Origin: Williamsia faeni
GTDB taxonomy: Bacteria > Actinomycetota > Actinomycetes > Mycobacteriales > Mycobacteriaceae
Length of the DNA: 64,000 nucleotides
Reading direction: 5' to 3'
NCBI GenBank assembly: GCA_003202005.1
Contig: QJJF01000009.1
Span: forward strand, 1-64,000
Under the pieces are notes generated by a model, which ran no database searches, was not told the origin of the DNA, and saw only the letters and a list, made by a program, of their open reading frames with translations. Positions 1 to 7,483 of this stretch are shown one piece after another; position 1 is the first letter of the stretch, and each line of letters opens with the position of its first letter. The position numbers were made by a program, and so were the translations under genes.

Positions 1-194
1 GTGACAGACACAGCACCTAAATTGGCACTAACAATCCATCGACACACTATCGAGTTCTCAAAGAACACACCCACAACCAACTTCGACACCCACATCGTGA
101 GGCCATCCTGGAAGGGATATTTGTTGTCTTACCGCAAGCTGTCTCGTTTCCGAGGCAACTTTTCAAGCTTACCCGACTCACATCCGGTCCGCAA
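1..194 (-). promoter_or_regulatory. rRNA operon promoter and leader (16S beyond left edge)
   Basis: Read on the minus strand, this stretch carries a -35-like TTGCGG (189-194), a 17-bp spacer and a -10-like TAAGCT (166-171). It is followed by a leader containing the boxA-type element TGTTCTTTGAGAACTC (52-67). That element, followed by AATAGTGTG-like sequence, is characteristic of actinobacterial rRNA leaders involved in antitermination. Transcription runs leftward out of the window, so the rrs gene should lie just past position 1. A TTGACC at 271-276 may be the -35 of a second upstream promoter, but its -10 is poor. The leader assignment is strong; exact start sites are inferred. Confidence 0.8.
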
Positions 195-640
195 CTCGCC
201 GCCTTCGCGGTCCGTCACCACCCGCGCTGAAACACCCCACTCGAAAGCGGATCTGATTCATAACTTGGGCGGTCAACGTTGTTCCTTCAGGAAAGACTCC
301 CTGTCGGTGTTACCGGCCCCGGCCTTCTTGCTCTCCAGTGCCTCACTCGCTGACTCGACAAAAGTTACGGGAACACCACACCCACCGTCAAATCGCCTGG
401 TCCGCAATCGATTCGAGATGCATCAGTGCAGGTCAAGGCCCTGCCGCGTTAGCCAAAACCCTGGGCCGGCGCCCCTTGCCGGCGAAAGTTGTCATTGTGA
501 TGACCGCCACCGAGGCGATCGCTGCGCGTTGGATTGACAACACGTCTGGCGCCACTGCAGCCGAGGCCTGACCGGAAAGTGCTCTCCTACCCACCTTTTG
601 GACAGTTACTCCAGAGCCCGGGTGGTCGTACCGTCAGGGA
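195..640. other. intergenic, no convincing gene
   Basis: This holds the upstream part of the leftward rRNA promoter region and the region before mftM. Open frames run across it in both directions but lack conserved features or plausible ribosome binding sites. A TTGACA hexamer at 534-539 could be a -35 for mftM, but no matching -10 is visible. I see no RNA gene here. Confidence 0.5.
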
Positions 641-1486
641 ATGGCGATCGCAACGCTCAACTCCGGCCGATACGAATCGAATGGTGTTGCGGTGCAACGC
701 CTTCTGCACGAGATCCCAGGACTGGCCGCGATCGACGTGAAAGCACATCGGACTGCCGGCCAGGCCGTCCACCTGACCCACAGCTTCGGGCTCGAGTCGA
801 TCTCCGACGCGGCGATGGTTGCCGAACTGCTGAAGCTGGTGGAGTGCGGCGCCTTGTCCGGACAGGACGACTTCGAATCCGCGGCGCTCGGTCTTGTGCT
901 CACCTGCGCTGACGATCCGGCGCTGTGCTGGCAGGCATTCTACGACAACTCCCTCGACGAGCTGGCGAGCGGCAGGTCGCCGTTTGCGTCCGTCCACCAT
1001 CGAGCTCTGTCCCAACTCGCCGGGTCCAGTGTCCTGGAGGTGGGAAGTTGCTTCGGTTTCTTCGCACTACGTGCGGCACTCGCCGGGTTCGACGTGCAGG
1101 CCTGCGACATCTCTTCGGGCGCGGTGAATCTCCTGCGCACCGCCGCCGGGCGCCTCGGGCTGCAGGTGCAGGCGCGCGTCGGGGACGCACTCGCCCTCCC
1201 GTACCCCGACTCCTCGGTCGACACCGTGACGCTGATCCACCTGCTCGAACACCTTCCATCGCATGTTGACCAGGCGATTTCCGAGGCGCTACGAGTGGCT
1301 CGCAAACGGGTGGTCATCGCGGTGCCGTACGAGGATGAGCCCAGCCCCCACTTCGGTCACCGTCACGTCGTCACGCCCCAGACACTTGTCGCCTGGGCGA
1401 GGCAGGCCGACCATGCCGGCGCGGAGATCTTCGAGGACAACGGCGGATGGCTGATCCTCGACGTACCGCCGGCTCACGCCTCCTAG
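641..1486 (+). CDS. mftM: SAM-dependent methyltransferase, probable mycofactocin oligosaccharide methyltransferase MftM
   Basis: A 281-residue class I methyltransferase. The SAM-binding motif I is seen as VLEVGSCFGFFAL (about residues 131-143), followed by the acidic DVQACDIS strand and a motif IV/post-I region near VDTVTLIHLLEHL. MftM methylates the glucose chain of mycofactocin, the peptide-derived redox cofactor that re-oxidises NDMA-dependent dehydrogenases. In M. smegmatis the gene lies beside the mnoSR/mno locus. Here it is convergent with mnoR and close to mno, which is the main reason for the specific name. Position 641 is the first start codon after the in-frame stop at 569-571; the upstream AGGGA is unusually close to the ATG. 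The methyltransferase fold is certain and the substrate is inferred from context. Confidence 0.75.
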   Translation: MAIATLNSGRYESNGVAVQRLLHEIPGLAAIDVKAHRTAGQAVHLTHSFGLESISDAAMVAELLKLVECGALSGQDDFESAALGLVLTCADDPALCWQAFYDNSLDELASGRSPFASVHHRALSQLAGSSVLEVGSCFGFFALRAALAGFDVQACDISSGAVNLLRTAAGRLGLQVQARVGDALALPYPDSSVDTVTLIHLLEHLPSHVDQAISEALRVARKRVVIAVPYEDEPSPHFGHRHVVTPQTLVAWARQADHAGAEIFEDNGGWLILDVPPAHAS

Positions 1487-1508
1487 ATCAACTGCCTCCT
1501 AGATCAAC
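1478..1508. repeat. 15-bp tandem direct repeat over two convergent stop codons
   Basis: The sequence GCCTCCTAGATCAAC occurs at 1478-1492 and again at 1494-1508. The first copy contains the TAG that ends mftM on the plus strand. The second contains the CTA that is the TAG stop of mnoR on the minus strand. Each copy carries a TAG in both orientations, so a local duplication appears to have separated two 3' ends that once shared sequence. Confidence 0.85.
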
Positions 1509-2170
1509 CCCCGCTTGCTGGCCAGGTACACCGCTTCGGTGCGCTTACTGACTCCCAGCTTGCGGATGATGTTCCTGATGTGGAACTTCACCGTCGACGG
1601 CGAGATGTACAGCGTCTCGCCGATCTTCTTGTTGGCACAGCCATCCGCCAGAAGGCGAAGTACCTGCCGTTCGCGCTCGGTGAGTGTCTCGGGGTTCCCC
1701 TGACCGGTCACCGCCCGGAGCACCACCGCGGCGCTGCGTGGGTCGAAAGCACTGTCACCTCGTGATACCGACTTGATCGCCCGCACCAGTTCGGTGGTGT
1801 CGATGTCTTTGACCACGTATCCCTTGGCGCCACTGCGGACCGCACGGACCACCAGTTCGTCGTCGAGGAAAGTGGTGAGAACCAGTGTCGCGATCGATGG
1901 ATGCAGTCTCGACAACTCGCTGATCAGGCGCAGTCCCTCATAGTCGGCGCCCGCGGTCAGCTTGAGGTCCACGACCACCACGTCGGGGGCACACACACCG
2001 ACGCCTTCGAGTGCTTCCTCGACCGTATTGGCCTCTCCGACAACCGATATGGACTCCTCGCGTTCCAGAAGGGATCGCATCCCCTCCCGGAGCAGCGCAT
2101 GATCGTCCACCAGCATCGTCCGGATCGGTCCGGGACGCTCCCGACGGACGTGTTCGGCAGTACTCATCAC
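1499..2170 (-). CDS. mnoR: NarL/LuxR-type response regulator MnoR
   Basis: A 223-residue two-domain regulator. The receiver domain spans about residues 15-135, with the acidic pair D22/D23, phospho-acceptor D68, T100 and K121. A LuxR-type helix-turn-helix spans about 160-220 (LTERERQVLRLLADG, then STVKFHIRNI). It starts inside the stop codon of the kinase gene (ATGA overlap), so the two are translationally coupled partners. In M. smegmatis the MnoSR pair controls methanol dehydrogenase expression; the same arrangement here supports that role. Likely targets are the mno promoter and its own operon. Family assignment is certain; the name rests on synteny. Confidence 0.85.
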   Translation of the reverse strand: MMSTAEHVRRERPGPIRTMLVDDHALLREGMRSLLEREESISVVGEANTVEEALEGVGVCAPDVVVVDLKLTAGADYEGLRLISELSRLHPSIATLVLTTFLDDELVVRAVRSGAKGYVVKDIDTTELVRAIKSVSRGDSAFDPRSAAVVLRAVTGQGNPETLTERERQVLRLLADGCANKKIGETLYISPSTVKFHIRNIIRKLGVSKRTEAVYLASKRGLI

Positions 2171-3528
2171 GTGTTCCCCTTGTGCTCGGTCGGGATCTCG
2201 ACAACCACCCGGACGCCTCCCAGCCGAGAACGGAGGATCCGAAGATCACCGCCCAATTCCAGTGCGCGCGAGCGCATGTTGGCCAATCCATGGTGCCGTC
2301 CGGACAGATCACCGACGGTTGCTGCCCGCATCACCCGGCGCATGTGGTCGGGATCGCCGGTGCCGTCGTCGTCGACTGTGAGCCGGACATCATCCTCGCC
2401 GTACGTGAGCGCGACCTTGGCATGTGCGGCCCGGGCATGGATCGCGGTGTTGAACAGCGCCTCTCCCGCGATGCGCAGGATGGCGTGCTGCAGTTCGTGG
2501 GAGAGATCGCGTTGATTTCCGACCACCCTCACGTCGGTGCTCAGGTCTGCAGGCATGTGCATCGAACACAGTTCTTCGAGGATTGCGGTCAGGTCTCCCG
2601 TGCCGGCGGACGGCGTGTGGTTGAGCGTGTAGATGACCGATCGCACCTGCTCCACCGCGTCTCTGGTCAGCCTGCCGGCCACCTCGAGGCGCTGCGCGGT
2701 CTCCGGTTCGGCGTCGATGCGACAGACCTCGATCTGCACACCGGCCGACAACACCGACTGCGCCACCGAGTCGTGCAACTCGCGAGCGATCCGGGCCCGC
2801 TCGGTGTTGAGCACTTCCTGGCGCATCGCGGCGGACAGTTCCCGCTGCGTCTGTTCGAGTTCATGATTGCGTTCGGCCAGGTGTGTCGCGTGGCGCTGGC
2901 TCTCCTCGTACGCGCGCTCGACCTGGACCAGCAGCGCCTTGCTCTCTTCGAACAATGCCGCGTTCAGCAACGCAACGGTCGCCTGGCCGGCCAGGATCCT
3001 CAGCACCACGACGTCCGTCGGATCTATCCCCTGCGTGAGGGGGACCCAGGCGGAGAGTCCCCCGACGACCTCACCGTTGAGTTCCACCGGGACGTGGACG
3101 TGATGGTCCTCGATGACCGGCCGGCCCAGGCTCGCCACCTGACCACGCAGAATGTCGTTGAGGCGGTTGAGGACGACGTCGGGCAGACCGCCCGGTTCGA
3201 TCGCGGCGTCCACGCCTTCGAATGCGTAGACCACACCCGCAGCATCCATCATCAGATGCCGGGGTCCTGTCCGTTCCAGCCGACCGTCGGTGAGCGCAAA
3301 CAGCACCCATTCGGCGCCGAGGTGTTCCCGGGCGGCATCGACCACCGCGATCACCAGCGCCTCGGGCCCCGCTGCGGTCTGCACCAATGCTCGGGAAATC
3401 CGTTCCAGGGCACCGACAACACGTGTGAGCCGCTGCTCCACGCCACGAAACTGGGCGTAATGCGTCTTCTTGACCGACCGGAGCCCGACGAGTGTTTCGA
3501 GGTTGTCGGCCTTGCCCTCGGGAGTCAC
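2167..3528 (-). CDS. mnoS: GAF-domain sensor histidine kinase MnoS
   Basis: A 453-residue cytoplasmic kinase with no membrane segment or signal peptide. A GAF-like sensing domain covers roughly residues 40-195 and a coiled coil 200-245. The HisKA_3 dimerisation helix carries phospho-acceptor H252 in ARELHDS. The ATPase domain follows, with an N box near residue 360 (FNTAIHA), the DDDGTG box near 386 and a GLANM box near 415. The gene starts within the stop of the upstream alcohol dehydrogenase-like gene and its own stop overlaps mnoR, so all three should be made together. A soluble kinase implies an intracellular signal, perhaps an alcohol, aldehyde or redox state of the pathway (inference). 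Confidence 0.85.
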   Translation of the reverse strand: MTPEGKADNLETLVGLRSVKKTHYAQFRGVEQRLTRVVGALERISRALVQTAAGPEALVIAVVDAAREHLGAEWVLFALTDGRLERTGPRHLMMDAAGVVYAFEGVDAAIEPGGLPDVVLNRLNDILRGQVASLGRPVIEDHHVHVPVELNGEVVGGLSAWVPLTQGIDPTDVVVLRILAGQATVALLNAALFEESKALLVQVERAYEESQRHATHLAERNHELEQTQRELSAAMRQEVLNTERARIARELHDSVAQSVLSAGVQIEVCRIDAEPETAQRLEVAGRLTRDAVEQVRSVIYTLNHTPSAGTGDLTAILEELCSMHMPADLSTDVRVVGNQRDLSHELQHAILRIAGEALFNTAIHARAAHAKVALTYGEDDVRLTVDDDGTGDPDHMRRVMRAATVGDLSGRHHGLANMRSRALELGGDLRILRSRLGGVRVVVEIPTEHKGNT

Positions 3529-4691
3529 AGCGCGTCCAGATAGAGACCGGCGACCGTGTCCTGGTCCGGTTGGCGCGGATTGGTGGTCATACAGGAATCG
3601 GCCAGCGCATGGACGGACAACGTGGTGACATCGGACTTCTGCACACCCAGCGGCGTCAGGCTGCTGGGCATACCGATCCGGGCCGCGAACTTCGCGACCT
3701 CATCAGCCAGGCGGTCGGCGACCGTCATCGGCGACCCGTCCGTCGCAATCCCGATCGCACCGGCCAAATCTACGAATCCGTCGGCGCACACATGCGCGTT
3801 GTACCGGATGACATGGGGCAACAGCACTGAATTGATCGCTCCGTGTGGGGCGTCGCAACGGCCGCCGACAGGATGACTCATCGCGTGCGCGGCCCCGAGG
3901 ATCGCATTGGTGAACGCCATCCCGGCCTCGAGCGACGCGTACGCCATCGCCACCGACGCCTGCGGATCCGACGGCTCGTCGACAAGCCTTTCCAGATTGC
4001 GCCAGGTTGTCGAAATAGATTGCAGTGCAAGGTTATCTGTCATGCGGCTACGCGCAATCGAGACGTACGCCTCGATGCAGTGCGTCAACACGTCCATCCC
4101 GCACTGTGCGGTCACATCTGACGGAACGGTGGCGAGTACCCGGGGATCGACCACTGTCACATCCGGGACCAGCCCGCGTCCGATGATCGTGATCTTGGTG
4201 GCGCGCGCCGGATCGTTGACGATGCAGAACTGCGATACGTCGGATCCACTGCCCGCGGTCGTCGGGATCGCGACCACCGGCGGCAACGGCTTGCTCGCTC
4301 GATCGATGCCCTCGTATTCGAGGATGTGTCCGCCGTTGGAGGCAATGATCGCAACGCCTTTGGCGGCATCGATCACCGAGCCACCACCGAGCGCGATGAT
4401 CCCGTCGCAACCGGCGTGTGTGTACGTTTCGAACGCCGCGGTGATCTCTCCGGCGCGAGGATTGGGTGATACGCCGGTGAAGTGTTTCGCATGCAGTCCC
4501 ACGGCCACGATCCGGGTGATCAACTCGTCGAACCAGGCGGTCGCGGCAACCCTGGCGTCGGACACCAACAGGGGACGGCGCATCCCGAGCCGCGAGGCCG
4601 CCAGCGCGGCCTCGGCGAGTGCACCTTCACCGATGATCATCTCGGGTGCGTGGAACTTGACCACCCGAGGCGACGGACTACTGCGCGTCAT
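3525..4691 (-). CDS. iron-containing alcohol dehydrogenase, possible ErcA-type regulatory protein
   Basis: A 388-residue type III (iron-dependent) alcohol dehydrogenase. The nucleotide-binding GGGS is at 102-105. The metal ligands appear intact with canonical spacing: D200, H204, H269 and H283. Family members oxidise alcohols or reduce aldehydes with NAD(P). This gene overlaps mnoS by an ATGA junction and so belongs to the sensor operon rather than directly to mno. In Pseudomonas an ADH-like protein, ErcA, acts with sensor kinases in control of ethanol oxidation, so a sensing role is possible here. With all ligands present it could equally be an active enzyme. AGGAATGGAAG before the ATG supports the start. 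Confidence 0.8.
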   Translation of the reverse strand: MTRSSPSPRVVKFHAPEMIIGEGALAEAALAASRLGMRRPLLVSDARVAATAWFDELITRIVAVGLHAKHFTGVSPNPRAGEITAAFETYTHAGCDGIIALGGGSVIDAAKGVAIIASNGGHILEYEGIDRASKPLPPVVAIPTTAGSGSDVSQFCIVNDPARATKITIIGRGLVPDVTVVDPRVLATVPSDVTAQCGMDVLTHCIEAYVSIARSRMTDNLALQSISTTWRNLERLVDEPSDPQASVAMAYASLEAGMAFTNAILGAAHAMSHPVGGRCDAPHGAINSVLLPHVIRYNAHVCADGFVDLAGAIGIATDGSPMTVADRLADEVAKFAARIGMPSSLTPLGVQKSDVTTLSVHALADSCMTTNPRQPDQDTVAGLYLDAL

Positions 4692-4818
4692 CTTCCATTC
4701 CTACTCCGGCTCCGCCCCGTCGCACGCCGCGATTCCGACCCAGGTCCAACCCTAGTGAAGTGCCCGGCCACCCGGACTGTTTCGCACGCCTCGCTGCAAA
4801 CCTTCCCGCCGGCACCTG

Positions 4819-6348
4819 TCACGACAGCGCGTTCCCGACCTCATCGGCGCGCTCGATCAGTTCGGCGGCATCACGTGCCGACACCACGGCGTCGCAGTGG
4901 GCCGAGTAGTCGGTCATCCCACATCCCGCCTGCTTCCAGTAGCGCGGTGGCTCCGGCGTGACCCAGGCCAGACGATGGGTGCGGCGGCGCAGCTCGCCCA
5001 GCAGCTCGGGCCGGGCCGGGAATCCATTGCTGCGGGCGTCTCCGACGAACAGCACGCTCGTCCGCCGGTCCAGCAGGCCACCGTGAGTGGTCAGCAACCT
5101 CTCCAACACCTGCCCGTAGTCGCTGGTGGCGGCCAGGTCGAGTCCCGGCGCCGACAAAACCCGCGTCAGCGCATCGTCGCCATGGCCGACGAGCAGAGGA
5201 GTGGTCACGTCCACCGGATCGTCGACAAACGCCAACACGGTGCAGCGATCAGCGATCTCGTGCATCGACTGGGCCATCCGCAGGATGAAGCCGGCGACCG
5301 GTCGTACGGACAGGGACACATCCGCGACGATGAGCAACCTGATCCGTCCCGGGACCCGGGTGCGGCGGTACAGATGTACCGGGTCACCGTCGGTCTTCAG
5401 CGCCGCCCGCAGTGTGTGCCGGATTGCGAGTCGTCCGCTCCCCTGTTGCCGGGCGCGGGTACGCGGGGCACCCCGCATCCGGCGCACGATCCGGTGACAG
5501 GCCTGATCGATGTCGGCGCGGGACACCGGCGCGGTCTCGGTGGACGCCCCCGCAGCCCCGGTGACGTTCGCCGGTGGCGTCCAGGCGGCCACAAAGGCCT
5601 CGATGGCGGCGAGCAGATGATCGAGCTGGGCGCTGCCGAGATCGTCGCCGGTGGCCCGGCCGTACACCCGCCGAGCGTCGTAGTTGTCGAGGCCGGCCAG
5701 TACCGCGGCGGCATCAGCGACGGTGAGAACACCGGACCGGACCCGCATCGGCGAGGATGCCATGTCCCCGACGTCTGCGGCGCCGGCGTTGTCAACTTCG
5801 ATCGTGTAGGTGATTCCGCCGGACACCGAGTCCGAATCAGGGTCCACGGCAAGGGATTCCGCGCCGGACGAGACGGTAAAGTCATTCTCTTCGCGGTGCG
5901 CGGAATCGCCGTGCCGCTGCTCGGCTTCCGGATCGTCGTCGAAGAGATCGCCGATCTCCTCGGTGTGTTCGTCGGCACCGATCATCCGGGAGGCACCTTC
6001 GAACTCCCCGTCCCACCCGAATTCCTCTGGCAGACCACCGGGCGTACCGCGGACCTTCGGCAACGAGTCCGCGTCAGCGGTGGCGGGCGGTCCATCGACG
6101 AACAACGCCTGGAAGACCGCCTCGAAAGCCTCGACCTCATAGCCGTACTTGACGGTCACCGACTTCAGCGCCGGACGCAGTGTCGACAGCTCGCTGCCAT
6201 AGATCGCGAGCACCCGGCGCACTTCGATCGTCTCGGCGGGCGACACCCGGACCCCACACCGGCGCAACATCCGGCTGAATGCGCCGGCCACCACATCGAG
6301 CACCGGGTCGCGACGGGCCGGTTCGCGAGACATGGTGCCGCGGTGCAT
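4819..6348 (-). CDS. CoxE-like VWA-domain protein
   Basis: A 509-residue protein with a C-terminal von Willebrand A domain. The metal (MIDAS) motif is visible as D343-x-S345-x-S347, with T408 and D437 (GDARSN) in the expected order. The N-terminal third is helical, and residues about 85-205 are acidic and probably disordered. CoxE-like VWA proteins work with MoxR AAA+ ATPases to remodel or mature enzymes, as in CO dehydrogenase (CoxD/E), nitric oxide reductase (NorQ/D) and Rubisco (CbbQ/O). AGGAGGT inside the end of the upstream moxR gene sets the start, with only 6 bp between the genes. Maturation of the neighbouring methanol dehydrogenase is the likely job (inference). Confidence 0.8.
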   Translation of the reverse strand: MHRGTMSREPARRDPVLDVVAGAFSRMLRRCGVRVSPAETIEVRRVLAIYGSELSTLRPALKSVTVKYGYEVEAFEAVFQALFVDGPPATADADSLPKVRGTPGGLPEEFGWDGEFEGASRMIGADEHTEEIGDLFDDDPEAEQRHGDSAHREENDFTVSSGAESLAVDPDSDSVSGGITYTIEVDNAGAADVGDMASSPMRVRSGVLTVADAAAVLAGLDNYDARRVYGRATGDDLGSAQLDHLLAAIEAFVAAWTPPANVTGAAGASTETAPVSRADIDQACHRIVRRMRGAPRTRARQQGSGRLAIRHTLRAALKTDGDPVHLYRRTRVPGRIRLLIVADVSLSVRPVAGFILRMAQSMHEIADRCTVLAFVDDPVDVTTPLLVGHGDDALTRVLSAPGLDLAATSDYGQVLERLLTTHGGLLDRRTSVLFVGDARSNGFPARPELLGELRRRTHRLAWVTPEPPRYWKQAGCGMTDYSAHCDAVVSARDAAELIERADEVGNALS

Positions 6349-6354
6349 GATCCG

Positions 6355-7440
6355 CTACCTCCTGCTCGCCGACCGGGCCCGGCCGGCACCGAATGCCGCC
6401 GCGGTCACCGAGGCCCCCGGACTGCTGCCGTCCGCGGCGATCTCGGTGGAACCCCGGGACTGGTCCGGCTGCTTTTCCCGGCCGAGATTCTCCAGTGCGG
6501 TGTCGACATCGGCACCGAACTTGACCAGGAGTGACAACAAGGCCCGGGTCCGGTCAGGTGAGTCGACACCCAGGAATGAGGTGGCCCGCGCCGCATCGAT
6601 GACCTCGGCGATCGACGGGCTCTTGCGCAGCGCCATCGCCCGCAACCGGCCGGCCAGCGCCACCACATCGGCGATCGCGGACTCCTCGATCTCCGGGGCT
6701 CGCGTGGCGATGATCTCGCGTTCGGTGGCCGCATCGGGATAGTCCACCGCGTAATGGATACAACGCCGCTTGAGCGCCGCGGACAGCTCTCGAGTGTCGT
6801 TGGACGTCAGGATGATCCACGGCTCCGAGCGTGCCGTGAAACTTCCCAGCTCGGGGATGCTGACCTGTCGTTCGGCGAGCACCTCCAGCATCACCGCCTC
6901 CATCGCCTCGTCGGTGCGGTCGATCTCGTCGATCAACAGCACCACCGGTTCAGGCGACAGAATTGCCGCCAGCAGCGGCCTGGCCACCAGGAAATCCTCG
7001 GTGAAAACACCGACGTCCTTGCGGGCCAGGGCCGCCGAGGCGGACGCCAGATCCTCGTACTCGGCGAGTTCCGCGGTGATCCGATCGCGGAGCATCTGGA
7101 CATGAAGAAGTTGGCGGGCGTAATCCCACTCGTACAGTGCCCGGGCATCATCGAGGCCCTCGTAGCACTGCAAGCGGATCAGCCGACGTCCTGATGCCGC
7201 TGCCAGGGCTTTGGCGAGTTCGGTTTTACCCACGCCCGCCGGCCCTTCCAACAGCAACGGTCGTTCCAGTGCGGTCGCGAGGTGCGTCACCACCGACAGG
7301 TCGCGGTCGATGACGTAATCCACCTCCCGGAGTGCGGCGGCCAACGCCGCCGGACTGTCGAACCCCACCGAATCGAATTCCACAGAACCCGAACCACTTT
7401 CGCTTGCATCGGAATGAGCTACTTCCGCCAACTCGGTCAT
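6355..7440 (-). CDS. MoxR-family AAA+ ATPase
   Basis: A 361-residue AAA+ ATPase. Walker A is GPAGVGKT (66-73), Walker B is VVLLIDE (166-172), sensor 1 is in ILTSNDTREL, and an arginine-finger region follows in LKRRC. The C-terminal tail of about 50 residues is Ser/Ala/Gly-rich and probably disordered. MoxR ATPases act as chaperones with a VWA partner, which here is the next gene downstream (6-bp gap). It lies 43 bp after mno and is probably cotranscribed with it. Similar MoxR genes occur in PQQ-type methanol dehydrogenase operons, although Mno is an unrelated enzyme. The substrate is not shown by the sequence. Confidence 0.85.
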   Translation of the reverse strand: MTELAEVAHSDASESGSGSVEFDSVGFDSPAALAAALREVDYVIDRDLSVVTHLATALERPLLLEGPAGVGKTELAKALAAASGRRLIRLQCYEGLDDARALYEWDYARQLLHVQMLRDRITAELAEYEDLASASAALARKDVGVFTEDFLVARPLLAAILSPEPVVLLIDEIDRTDEAMEAVMLEVLAERQVSIPELGSFTARSEPWIILTSNDTRELSAALKRRCIHYAVDYPDAATEREIIATRAPEIEESAIADVVALAGRLRAMALRKSPSIAEVIDAARATSFLGVDSPDRTRALLSLLVKFGADVDTALENLGREKQPDQSRGSTEIAADGSSPGASVTAAAFGAGRARSASRR

Positions 7441-7483
7441 GCTGTCCTTCCCTGCCGTATGCCTCGCCCGCGTCTACCGGATG

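Noticed and set aside
1-537. 178-codon frame at the left edge
   Set aside because: It runs antisense through the rRNA promoter and leader, with no conserved sequence.
338-571. 77-codon plus-strand frame before mftM
   Set aside because: No plausible ribosome binding site, family match or coding pattern; it could be a decayed remnant but this cannot be supported.
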